Positions 51,487 to 59,509 of a stretch of DNA of 64,000 bases are shown here, in pieces. This DNA is from Silvibacterium dinghuense (lineage in GTDB: Bacteria; Acidobacteriota; Terriglobia; Terriglobales; Acidobacteriaceae), in the NCBI RefSeq assembly GCF_004123295.1, contig NZ_SDMK01000002.1:702784-766783 (forward strand), in the 5' to 3' direction. The first letter of the stretch is position 1, and each line of letters begins with the position of its first letter. The notes beneath the pieces were generated by a model. That model saw only the letters and a program-made list of their open reading frames with translations, searched no databases and was not told the origin of the DNA. A program made the position numbers and the translations under genes.

Positions 51487-52515
51487 TTAGACCGTCGCCG
51501 AGGTTCCACCGGGAGCTGCCTGGATCGCCTGAACGATCTCCGGCGGCAGACCGAAACGTACATTTTCCGGCATGACCTCAACTTCTTCGACCGAACCGTA
51601 GCCGCGTTCTTTCAGATAGGCGACCACGTCCTCCACCAGAACCTCGGGAGCCGAAGCACCCGCCGTCACAGCTACCGTCGAGATACCTTCCAGCCATGCA
51701 GGATCGATGGCCGTCGAGTTTTCGATGAGATAGCCGTTGGTGCCCAGGTTTTTCGAAACTTCTACCAGACGATTCGAGTTCGAGCTGTTCTGCGAACCCA
51801 CCACCAGTACCAGGTCGGCGTTGTGAGCCACGTTCTTCACCGCCGTCTGGCGATTTTCGGTCGCGTAGCAGATGTCCTGCGAATGCGGACCGGCAATGTT
51901 GGGGAATTTTTCCTTGAGCGCCTGGATGATATCCCGCGCCTCGTCGAGCGAGAGCGTCGTCTGGGTCAGGTAGGCTACGCGGTTCGGATCGGGAACCTGG
52001 AGAGCCTGCACTTCTTCGACATTGGAGACCACCTGGGTCACGTCGGGCGCCTCGCCCATCGTGCCTTCAATCTCATCGTGGTCGCGATGGCCGACCAAAA
52101 CCAGCGAATAGCCCTGCTTGGCAAACTTGATCGCCTCGACGTGGACCTTGGTCACCAGCGGACAGGTCGCGTCGATCACCTTGAGCTTGCGCTCCTTCGA
52201 GTGTTCACGCACCGCCGGTGAAACGCCGTGGGCCGAGTAGATGACACGCATGCCCTCGGGCACCTGGTCGATATCATCGACAAAAATCGCGCCCTTTTCC
52301 GCTAGTTCATTCACAACAAAGCGGTTATGGACGATTTCCTTGCGGACGTAGATCGGCGCGCCGAAGGTCTCCAGCGCAATCTTCACGATATCGATCGCAC
52401 GCACCACACCGGCGCAGAATCCGCGCGGCTTGAGCAGGAGAACACGCTTGTCGTTCGAAGAATCGTTGGTCGCGAGACCGGTAGGCGTAAGGGTATCAAT
52501 GCTAGTGGCTGTCAC
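51487..52515 (-). CDS. ispH: 4-hydroxy-3-methylbut-2-enyl diphosphate reductase (IspH/LytB)
   Basis: It performs the last step of the MEP pathway, giving IPP and DMAPP, with an Fe-S cluster. The 342-residue protein carries the three cluster cysteines: Cys34 (RGFCAGVVRAI), Cys118 (DATCPLVTKVH) and Cys216 (SQDICYATENRQ), and the conserved TQTTLS and NSSNSNRL motifs. The start is GTG at 52515, with a purine-rich AAGAGA just upstream. It heads the operon that goes on to shc and hpnH, linking precursor supply directly to hopanoid output. Confidence 0.96.
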   Translation of the reverse strand: MTATSIDTLTPTGLATNDSSNDKRVLLLKPRGFCAGVVRAIDIVKIALETFGAPIYVRKEIVHNRFVVNELAEKGAIFVDDIDQVPEGMRVIYSAHGVSPAVREHSKERKLKVIDATCPLVTKVHVEAIKFAKQGYSLVLVGHRDHDEIEGTMGEAPDVTQVVSNVEEVQALQVPDPNRVAYLTQTTLSLDEARDIIQALKEKFPNIAGPHSQDICYATENRQTAVKNVAHNADLVLVVGSQNSSNSNRLVEVSKNLGTNGYLIENSTAIDPAWLEGISTVAVTAGASAPEVLVEDVVAYLKERGYGSVEEVEVMPENVRFGLPPEIVQAIQAAPGGTSATV

Positions 52516-52658
52516 ATCTCTTAGTATACCGTTCTACGCGGGAACGGGACAGTGGCAAACCGCCTACACCCTGAAAAGGTCCTCTGGGCTAAGCTATAGT
52601 TCCAGGCCCTGATTTTCCTTGTATTTACGAGAAGACCGGATCTAGCCTTGGTGGCATC

Positions 52659-52898
52659 ATGATCCGCGACCGGTTCACTCCTCTCGCAATCCTTCGGGCA
52701 TTTGTCGGCGCTTCGGTTGTGCTGCTCCTCTGCGGGCTCTTTGTACCTGCACTTTCGAAAGTCCACGACTTCCTCATTGGCGCGGCCACCGGCGTCCTGA
52801 TCGGCGCATTCGTTCAGCTGATGGCGCTCGACTCTGTCACCACGAAAGACGATGTCCATAGGCGCGAATCCGAACTCCAGTCCCTGCGCCTGAGTTAA
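52659..52898 (+). CDS. Small membrane protein of unknown function
   Basis: The 79-residue protein has two hydrophobic segments (ILRAFVGASVVLLLCGLFVPAL and FLIGAATGVLIGAFVQLMAL) joined by a short charged loop, and a hydrophilic C-terminus. I do not recognise a family. It diverges from ispH and its last 4 bases overlap the end of the convergent esterase gene. No strong ribosome-binding site is seen, so the call is moderate. Confidence 0.5.
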   Translation: MIRDRFTPLAILRAFVGASVVLLLCGLFVPALSKVHDFLIGAATGVLIGAFVQLMALDSVTTKDDVHRRESELQSLRLS

Positions 52899-54463
52899 GG
52901 TTTGTCTCCGGACCACTTCTGTCCGCCATGACCGGCTGCCCACATGGCCGCCCCGATCTCGTCAAAGAGCCCCATCCGGTCCTTGTCGACACGATAGAGA
53001 TCGAAATGCGTCCGTCCATCGACAAACCGGAACTCGGCATCCCCACCCAGCTTCGTCAGCACCGCATCCAGCCGGTGCGCTGCCCCATCGAGGTAAAAGG
53101 TATCCGCTGTCCCGACGTAGAGGTGAATCTTGCCCTTGAGCGCCGGTCCCCGGTCTGCCCAATCGGTTTCAAGCTCGTGCGCGAGGTCGTAATGGTCGCG
53201 CCAGTAGGCAACCACCTCCGGATTGACTGCCCCGGTCTCCCGGTCAAACATCGGAAGCGGTCTCCCATTCGCGCCTCGCGGTGAAAAGACCCACTCGAAA
53301 GAGCCGATTTGGCCGCCGTAGTCGCCCAGCACGCGCTCGAGTCGGGCAAAGCTCTCAAAGGTACCGACAACCTTGCCGTCCATGCGGACGAGAGGGTATG
53401 GCGTGCCATCCGGGCGATGGTAGACATTCGCGCCCGGTGCATAGAGATCGACACCGGTGAAGTCGTGGAAATCGCTCGGGTCCGGCGAGGTGGACCATGT
53501 CCCGCCGAAGACTGTCGGGTAATTCACCTGTAGCTGGAGAGTCGCCCAGCCGCCCGAGGAATGGCCGTTGAGAAAGCGGCCCTCGGGGGTGCCGTTCATG
53601 CGGTACTTCGCCTCGAGATACGGAATAAACTCCGAGATCAGCGCTGTTCCCCATGGGCCGTTGTTCGCCGAGTTGGCGAACTCATGGGTCCCCGTGGCCC
53701 AGGACTCATCGAGCATGACCCAGATCATCGGCGGCATTTTGTCCTGGGCCATCCGCCCGCGAATCATCTCACCCGTTGCTTTCGCATAGTCCAGACCGCC
53801 ACCGAAGCCGTGTGTCCAATAGGCGGTCAGATAGCGGTCCCCGGGATGCTCCTCGTATCCCGGCGGCAGGATCACCCAGGCCCGCATGTGCACTGGCCAG
53901 CCGAAGAAAGTGCTCAATGCCGGGCTGACAAAATCCTCGAGCCGGGCCGAATCTTCGGTCGTCTGCTTTTCTTTTTCTGCCTGAATTCGCTCATGCGCGG
54001 CCACACGCAGTTCCAGCTGAGGCTCGGAACTCACGCCCGGTGTCCAGTTACGCAGCTGGGTCACTGCGCTGATCAGATCTCCCTCGCCACGCCCGGAGTA
54101 GGCATACGTGTGCCGTGTATCGAGCACCGCCTGCACTTCGTAATTTCCCGGTTTCAGCGTCGAGAAGCCTGCCGGATAGGCGAGGTCATCGGCATCCACC
54201 TCCATGCGATCGCCCGGCTTCAGTCCCACGACCTCTTTTGCGGCCACATATACCGGCTTCGGAGCGAAAGGGTTGTCGTCTATCTCTTTTGCACCTTCTC
54301 CCTCGGAAATAAAGATCAGAACACGCCCGGAGAGCGGAGCAGCCGCAGCCTCGCGGCTGAGCGAAACAGAAATAAACACATGCGGCGTAGAGCCGGCCCA
54401 CACCGGGCAGGCTGCAACGATCAGGATCAGGGCAGGAAGCACACGCAAAATGCGGCAACGCAT
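52895..54463 (-). CDS. Exported alpha/beta-hydrolase (enterochelin esterase-like)
   Basis: The protein is about 522 residues with a signal peptide (MRCRILRVLPALILIVAACP). An N-terminal beta-rich domain (about 30-200) is followed by an alpha/beta-hydrolase of the esterase D/enterochelin esterase group: VILPPGYEEHPGDRYLTAYW, nucleophile elbow GHSSGG (Ser), and a late GRTHFDLY with the catalytic His. The substrate is unknown; the organisation resembles putative feruloyl or siderophore esterases. The start at 54463 is preferred because the signal peptide begins there; the frame extends 27 codons upstream without a signal-like sequence. Confidence 0.82.
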   Translation of the reverse strand: MRCRILRVLPALILIVAACPVWAGSTPHVFISVSLSREAAAAPLSGRVLIFISEGEGAKEIDDNPFAPKPVYVAAKEVVGLKPGDRMEVDADDLAYPAGFSTLKPGNYEVQAVLDTRHTYAYSGRGEGDLISAVTQLRNWTPGVSSEPQLELRVAAHERIQAEKEKQTTEDSARLEDFVSPALSTFFGWPVHMRAWVILPPGYEEHPGDRYLTAYWTHGFGGGLDYAKATGEMIRGRMAQDKMPPMIWVMLDESWATGTHEFANSANNGPWGTALISEFIPYLEAKYRMNGTPEGRFLNGHSSGGWATLQLQVNYPTVFGGTWSTSPDPSDFHDFTGVDLYAPGANVYHRPDGTPYPLVRMDGKVVGTFESFARLERVLGDYGGQIGSFEWVFSPRGANGRPLPMFDRETGAVNPEVVAYWRDHYDLAHELETDWADRGPALKGKIHLYVGTADTFYLDGAAHRLDAVLTKLGGDAEFRFVDGRTHFDLYRVDKDRMGLFDEIGAAMWAAGHGGQKWSGDKP

Positions 54464-54550
54464 GACGAGTGATTGTATGTCAGCCGCTGTACCGCTGCAG
54501 AAAAACAGCACGACTTTCCGCATCAGGAAATCACAACGGCACAAAAGAAA

Positions 54551-54581
54551 ACGGTCCCGGCCTGATGCAAGCCGGGACCGT
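54551..54581 (-). terminator. Rho-independent terminator after the second aldo/keto reductase
   Basis: ACGGTCCCGGC (54551-54561) pairs perfectly with GCCGGGACCGT (54571-54581), followed on the minus strand by TTTTCTTTTGT. The next gene on that strand is the esterase. Confidence 0.85.
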
Positions 54582-54598
54582 CCAATCGAACACTGGAT

Positions 54599-55624
54599 CT
54601 ACACAGCAGGGGTATTCCGTTCCGTAAACTGCCGCTGGTGCCAGTAGGGATAAATCGGCGTCACCGCGCTTGCCGCATCGAGGCGAGCTATCTGCTCCTC
54701 GGTGAGGCGGAATTCCGCCGCAACCAGATTCTGCTTCAGCTGCTCCTCGTTCCGCGCACCGATGATCACGCTTGAAACCGTCGGGCGATGCAGCACCCAG
54801 TTCAGCGCGATCTGCGGCACGGTGCGGCCTGTCTCAGCGGCGATCTCGTCGAGCACGTCCACGATCTTGTAGAGGTGTTCATCGGATACCGGCGGCCCGT
54901 TCTGCGCGGTCTGCGGCAGACGGCTGTTCTCAGGAATAGGCTGCCCACGGCGGATCTTGCCGGTGAGCCGTCCCCACCCGAGAGGACTCCACACCAGCGT
55001 CCCTACCTTCTGGTCGAGGCCCAGGGGCATCAGCTCCCACTCGAATTCGCGGCCTACCAGCGAGTAGTAAGACTGCTGCGCGACGTAACGCGCCCAGCCG
55101 TAGCGCTCCGAGATGGCCAGCGACTTCATCAGGTGCCAGCCGGAAAAGTTCGAGCAGGCGATGTAGCGGATCTTGCCCGCCTGCACCAGTCCGTTCAGCG
55201 TATCCAGCGTCTCCTCGATCGGCGTCAGCGAATCCACTTCGTGCATGTGGTAGATGTCGATGTGATCCACCTTCAGCCGCTTCAGGCTTGCCTCTACGGC
55301 GTTCAGAATATGAAAACGCGATGAACCGACGTCATTGATCCCGTCGCCGAGCCGGTAGGTTGCCTTGGTTGAAATCAGCAGGCGGTCGCGCTTGCCCTTG
55401 ATCGCCTCTCCGAGCACTTCTTCGGCGTGACCATCTGAATACACATCGGCCACATCGAATAAATTGATCCCCGCATCGAGGCAGATATCGATCAGCCGCG
55501 ACGCCTCACTTACGCCTGTTTGTCCCCACGCGCGAAAAAACTCAGTTGAACCACCAAAGGTACCGGTGCCGAAACTCAGCGCCGAAACCTTCAGACCGGA
55601 ATGGCCAAGCAGTCTGTATTCCAT
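54599..55624 (-). CDS. Aldo/keto reductase
   Basis: The 341-residue AKR-fold protein opens MEYRLLGHSGLKVSALSFGT. The catalytic residues are in FDVADVYSDGHAEE (Asp, Tyr), LLISTKATYRL (Lys) and IYHMHEVDSLTP (His), and the cofactor site near the end is SVIIGARNEEQLKQN. It is distinct from the aldo/keto reductase at 44339. The substrate is unknown; the type with the long insertion FRAWGQTG is common in soil bacteria. It is divergent from the bactofilin gene. Confidence 0.9.
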   Translation of the reverse strand: MEYRLLGHSGLKVSALSFGTGTFGGSTEFFRAWGQTGVSEASRLIDICLDAGINLFDVADVYSDGHAEEVLGEAIKGKRDRLLISTKATYRLGDGINDVGSSRFHILNAVEASLKRLKVDHIDIYHMHEVDSLTPIEETLDTLNGLVQAGKIRYIACSNFSGWHLMKSLAISERYGWARYVAQQSYYSLVGREFEWELMPLGLDQKVGTLVWSPLGWGRLTGKIRRGQPIPENSRLPQTAQNGPPVSDEHLYKIVDVLDEIAAETGRTVPQIALNWVLHRPTVSSVIIGARNEEQLKQNLVAAEFRLTEEQIARLDAASAVTPIYPYWHQRQFTERNTPAV

Positions 55625-55766
55625 GTCTCAATGGATGCGGAACATGGCGTCACGACTCCCATATCCTGCAGATTCCCTGCACTCTGCGCCGCCGCACCTT
55701 GCAGCCGCGACGGGACCTTGCGTATAGTTCGACCAAGATCAGTCCTTCTCTTTAAGGAGTGTCAAG

Positions 55767-56159
55767 ATGCCCCCGTCCGACGCAACCGGCGCCGCCTCTA
55801 TCGGTAAATCTGTGCAGATTCGTGGTGAAGTGAAAGGCAGCGAAGACCTCCTCGTCGACGGCCTGGTTGAAGGCACCATCACCCTTACGGAGAGCCGGCT
55901 CACGATCGGCCCCAACGCCCGCGTCAAGGCCAACGTCTCGGCCCGCGATGTGGTGATCCTCGGCGCCCTCGTCGGTGACATTACCGCCACAGGCCGCGTT
56001 GAGCTCCGCTCGGGAGCGAACATTCTCGGCGACGTGAAGGCCGCGCGCCTTTCCATCGAAGAGAACGCCATCTTTTCGGGCAAAGTCGATCTCGTCCAGA
56101 ACGGGGCGGCACCAGCCGCAGCCACCACCCAGCCCGGCGCGCTTCAGGGCGCATCCTGA
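55767..56159 (+). CDS. Bactofilin (polymer-forming cytoskeletal protein)
   Basis: The 130-residue protein has the bactofilin beta-helix core: IGKSVQIRGEVKGSEDLLVD, then repeats such as VEGTITLTESRLTIGPNARV, VVILGALVGDITATGRVEL and ANILGDVKAARLSIEENAIF, with short disordered ends. Bactofilins polymerise without nucleotide into filaments that help cell shape, stalk or envelope enzymes. The ATG has an excellent AAGGAG 7 bases upstream. It stands about 100 bases before the methyltransferase-like gene in the same direction. Confidence 0.93.
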   Translation: MPPSDATGAASIGKSVQIRGEVKGSEDLLVDGLVEGTITLTESRLTIGPNARVKANVSARDVVILGALVGDITATGRVELRSGANILGDVKAARLSIEENAIFSGKVDLVQNGAAPAAATTQPGALQGAS

Positions 56160-56261
56160 TCTGGAACAGCGTGAAGGCGAGAGTCCATAACGGCCACTCG
56201 CCTTCACGCTCATACAACCTGAGCGCTGCAAAGCCCAGGTAACGAGGTAAGATCAGCACGC

Positions 56262-56924
56262 GTGCTCCGCAGCCTCTTCAAGCGAAATCAGGAACCCGAG
56301 CGCAATAGCCCGACCATGCTCTCAGGTCCGCGTATCCCCCGCCACTCGAGCGGCTGGGCTGCCATGCTCAAACACATGAAGGAAGAGGAAGGCCTTCGCG
56401 TGCTCGACATCGGACCAACCTCGCCGCAAAATATCAACTTCATCACCGGACTGGGCCATAGCGTCTACATGGGTGATGTTGTCCATGAGGCACTGACTGG
56501 TCCCGCCGACGGCTCCTGGATTCTCCCTGTCGACGAGGCCACCGGAAAGCCTGGCTTCGATGTCACCGGCTTTTTTGAGCAGAATCTGAACTTCGGCGGC
56601 CGCGAGTTCGACGTCGTCCTGCTCTGGACTACGCTCGACTACCTACCCGAAGGGCTCATCGAGCCGCTCGTCGCACATCTCCATCACTCCGTCTCCAAGG
56701 GAGGGCGTATTCTTGCGCTCTTTCACAGCAAGCTCGCAGGCGCCACAGCCTACTGCCGCTATCACCTCACCGAAGGCGATACCATCGAGATGCAGGAGAC
56801 AGAGCCGCACCCCATTCAGCGCGTCTATACCAACCGCAACATCGAGAAGCTCTTCTCGAAGTACAGCAACTATCGCTTCTTCCTCGCCAAGGACAACCTC
56901 TACGAGGTCATCATCACGCGCTGA
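56262..56924 (+). CDS. Methyltransferase-like protein of unknown function
   Basis: The 220-residue protein starts with GTG. It has a Rossmann-like opening (LRVLDIGPTSPQNINFITGL) resembling SAM-binding motif I, an acidic second strand (YMGDVV), a motif IV-like VVLLWTTLDYLPEGLIEPLV and a late KGGRILALFH, so the class I methyltransferase fold is likely. Motif I lacks the usual GxGxG (it reads DIGPTSP), so catalysis is not assured. The last 11 bases overlap the convergent radical SAM gene. It follows bactofilin and may be linked to it. Confidence 0.7.
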   Translation: MLRSLFKRNQEPERNSPTMLSGPRIPRHSSGWAAMLKHMKEEEGLRVLDIGPTSPQNINFITGLGHSVYMGDVVHEALTGPADGSWILPVDEATGKPGFDVTGFFEQNLNFGGREFDVVLLWTTLDYLPEGLIEPLVAHLHHSVSKGGRILALFHSKLAGATAYCRYHLTEGDTIEMQETEPHPIQRVYTNRNIEKLFSKYSNYRFFLAKDNLYEVIITR

Positions 56925-58077
56925 AGCGCTTCCCTGCGCTGCGGGCCGGTACTTCTTCAGGTCCGGCTGACTTTCCGCCTTCGATCTTCACCGGGCCGCG
57001 GCGCTCCTGTTCAACGGTGAACAGCTCTCCCTGCCACGAAACCTCCGCTCCCTGCGGATCATCTCGTGGCCGCAGTCCTTCGGTCGTTCTCCGTCCCAGC
57101 CCGTATTTCTGCCTCACCACCCGCACCAGTTCCCTAAGCCGCTCCTGATATGCCTCGGAGGTGAACGCATCCGTCGCATAGCGCCGCTCATAACTGGCCA
57201 GCAGCTGCGGAAAGTGATCCTTCACAAATTCGAGAAAGGTTCCCTTCGAGCATGGCTTGAGGAATAACGGATTCGCAGAAAAGAAGCTCGCGTCCGCCTC
57301 TTTCGCCCGCCGCGCCACTCCCTCAATGGCTGTCAGGTGATCGGTAATCCCGGGCAGCAGGGGTGAGCACAGGACTCCGGTTCGCAACCGTGCTTCGCGC
57401 AGCCGCTTCACCGTCTGGAAGCGAAGATCAGGCCGTGGCGCGCGTGGCTCGAGAATACGCGCCAGCTTCGCATCGGCAGTGGTGATCGTCATGTGGATGA
57501 CCAGATCATGCCGGCAGGCGATCTCCGTCAGCACATCGATATCCCGCTCAATCAGCGTCGACTTGGTGACGATCCCCAACCGCAATCCGCGCCGCTTCGC
57601 AAAGACCTCGAGAATCCCACGCGTCACCCGCGCTCTCCGCTCAATCGGCTGGTAGGGGTCTGTCGCAGTACCCAGCGCAACCTCTTCGCCTGGCTTCAAC
57701 TTCGCCAGCTCCTGCTCAAGCAGCCAGCGCGCATTCTCCTTGATGAAGATCTTGCGCTCGAAATCCGCCGGGTCGCGTAACTCCAGAAACTCGTGCGTGT
57801 AGCGCGCATAGCAATAACGGCAGGCGAACTCACAGCCCCGATAGGGATTGATGCTCTTCGCGAACCAGATCCCTCGTTTTGACACGGAGTGGTTCAAGAG
57901 TGAGCGCACCGGCAGCGTCCGGAATTCGATCTGGTATCCCTCCCCAGCCTCGCTCCCCTGAGCAGCAAGACGCGCAATGCCGCTAAGCCTGGATGTCTTC
58001 TCCTCGGAAAAGCCCTGCAAATTTCCCTGTCCAAGGATTGGAAACAGCGTCTCGATTTTCGCTTTTTCTTCGCTCAT
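56914..58077 (-). CDS. PA0069-type radical SAM protein (SplB-like)
   Basis: The radical-SAM motif is Cys-x3-Cys-x2-Cys in YRGCEFACRYCYARYTHEF, preceded by the group's SVSKRGIWFAKSINPYRGC. Downstream are the conserved ATDPYQPIERR and TITTADAKLARILEPRAP. The group is related to spore photoproduct lyase but its function is not known. The frame is open to 58170. I place the start at 58077 (MSEEKAK) because the upstream residues look non-conserved and this leaves room for a divergent promoter; 58143 and 58170 are alternatives. The 3' end overlaps the convergent methyltransferase-like gene by 11 bases. Confidence 0.85.
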   Translation of the reverse strand: MSEEKAKIETLFPILGQGNLQGFSEEKTSRLSGIARLAAQGSEAGEGYQIEFRTLPVRSLLNHSVSKRGIWFAKSINPYRGCEFACRYCYARYTHEFLELRDPADFERKIFIKENARWLLEQELAKLKPGEEVALGTATDPYQPIERRARVTRGILEVFAKRRGLRLGIVTKSTLIERDIDVLTEIACRHDLVIHMTITTADAKLARILEPRAPRPDLRFQTVKRLREARLRTGVLCSPLLPGITDHLTAIEGVARRAKEADASFFSANPLFLKPCSKGTFLEFVKDHFPQLLASYERRYATDAFTSEAYQERLRELVRVVRQKYGLGRRTTEGLRPRDDPQGAEVSWQGELFTVEQERRGPVKIEGGKSAGPEEVPARSAGKRFSA

Positions 58078-58231
58078 GACGACAACAGTACTCCGGGGCG
58101 CGCCCACCGTCAACGGTGAATATTCTGAGGCTTTTGACTCCATCAGAATCCGGCCACGCTCCTTCCGCATCCCATGAAAGGGTAGGATTTCTTCCTATTC
58201 CTCAATGGTTTACATAAGGAGCACGCACGCG

Positions 58232-58939
58232 ATGACCGACTTCAAGGGAACCTCTATCACCTGGCTGGGCCACGCCTCCGCCCTCATCACAACCGCTCAA
58301 GGGACCCAGATCCTCATCGATCCGTTCTTCGCTCAGAGCCCGACCTTCCCCAAGGATTACGTGCTCCCTGAGAAGCTCGATCTGGTGCTCCTCACCCATG
58401 GCCATTTCGACCATATCGCCGATGCAGAACCGCTTGCGAAGCAGTACAAGTCGCAGGTGGTGGGCATGGTCGAACTCGCAGGCTGGCTGGCCTCGAAAGG
58501 TGTGGAGAACACCGTGGGGATGAATCTTGGCGGAACATACAGGTTCAAGGATGTTGCCATCACCATGGTCGAAGCCAAGCACAGCGCCTCGATCCAGGAC
58601 GGCGACAAGACTCTGTATGCCGGAGTCGCAGCCGGCTTTATTCTCACCATCGACAATGGCCCGGTGATCTATCACGCCGGCGATACTTCGCTCTTCTCCG
58701 ACATGAAGCTGATCGGTGAGCTCTACCAGCCGGAGATCGGTCTGCTCCCCATCGGCGATCACTACACTATGGGACCGAAGGCTGGCGCCATCGCGGCACA
58801 ATATCTCGGGCTCAAAACAGTGATTCCCATTCACTGGGGAACTTTCCCTGGACTCACCGGCACACCTGCAGAGCTTCGGAAGCATCTTGCCACCGGCATT
58901 GAGATAACCGAACTGGCTCCAGGTGAAACCGCAAAGTAA
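58232..58939 (+). CDS. UPF0173 metallo-beta-lactamase-fold hydrolase
   Basis: The 235-residue protein has the metal-binding motif His56-x-His58-x-Asp60-His61 (LTHGHFDHIAD), a later histidine in EAKHSA, the bridging Asp in HAGDTSLFSD and a final histidine in PIHWGTFPGL. This pattern is that of UPF0173 proteins, widespread cytosolic hydrolases without an agreed substrate. The start at 58232 (MTDFKG) has AGGAG 10 bases upstream and begins at the family N-terminus; 58205 is an alternative. A long perfect hairpin follows. Confidence 0.88.
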   Translation: MTDFKGTSITWLGHASALITTAQGTQILIDPFFAQSPTFPKDYVLPEKLDLVLLTHGHFDHIADAEPLAKQYKSQVVGMVELAGWLASKGVENTVGMNLGGTYRFKDVAITMVEAKHSASIQDGDKTLYAGVAAGFILTIDNGPVIYHAGDTSLFSDMKLIGELYQPEIGLLPIGDHYTMGPKAGAIAAQYLGLKTVIPIHWGTFPGLTGTPAELRKHLATGIEITELAPGETAK

Positions 58940-58954
58940 ACGCTGCCCTGCAGA

Positions 58955-58994
58955 CACCCAAAGGCCCGGCCATGACTGGCCGGGCCTTTGGGTG
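58955..58994 (+). terminator. Perfect 18-bp terminator hairpin
   Basis: CACCCAAAGGCCCGGCCA (58955-58972) pairs perfectly with 58977-58994 around the loop TGAC. It lies between the convergent hydrolase and small basic-protein genes and may act on both strands, although no long T run follows. Confidence 0.7.
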
Positions 58995-59008
58995 AAAATA
59001 CCTTTATG

Positions 59009-59272
59009 TTACTTTCTGCCGGTCTGCTTCTTTGCTGAAGTTCGTTTCACCGCGCGTGTCCGAGGCTTAGCAGCTATAACAAGTTTCTTACGGCCGGTAG
59101 CTGACCTTTTTACCGCTGGTTTCTTCTTAGGTATAACTGGAGTGACCACGGACTTATGACGCCCGCGCGATTTCTTGGCCCATGTACCTAAGAGAGTCCT
59201 GGCCTCTTGTAAGGCGACTATCTGCTGGTCAATTTCCCGGAGAATCAACTCGATCTGCACCTGTCCTCCCAT
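59009..59272 (-). CDS. Small protein with coiled-coil head and histone-like basic tail
   Basis: The 87-residue protein has a short helical head (MGGQVQIELILREIDQQIVA, then LQEARTLLGTW) and a long tail rich in Lys, Arg, Ala, Pro and Thr (KKKPAVKRSATGRKK, KPRTRAVKRTSAKKQTGRK). The tail resembles histone H1-like nucleoid proteins. DNA binding is therefore a reasonable inference. I start at 59272, with AGGAG upstream; the frame is open 15 codons further. It is a separate transcription unit between two other minus- and plus-strand genes. Confidence 0.72.
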   Translation of the reverse strand: MGGQVQIELILREIDQQIVALQEARTLLGTWAKKSRGRHKSVVTPVIPKKKPAVKRSATGRKKLVIAAKPRTRAVKRTSAKKQTGRK

Positions 59273-59509
59273 ACGACTCCTGAATGAAAACGGCTTGCCG
59301 GCAACACAGATAACCATGCTGCCCGTTCAATGCTTTGGAGATACTGCGCAAGCATAACCGCGACTGAGTGTGTTGCCAAGTCCGGATGGTGTAATTTCTA
59401 CGCTTGGACTTAGGTCAGCATTACGAAGGACTGCTGTTGACATTACGAACGATCTACCCGCTCTCCCCTTCTATCGTGCAAACGGATGTATTCCACCAGG
59501 AGAGCGTCG

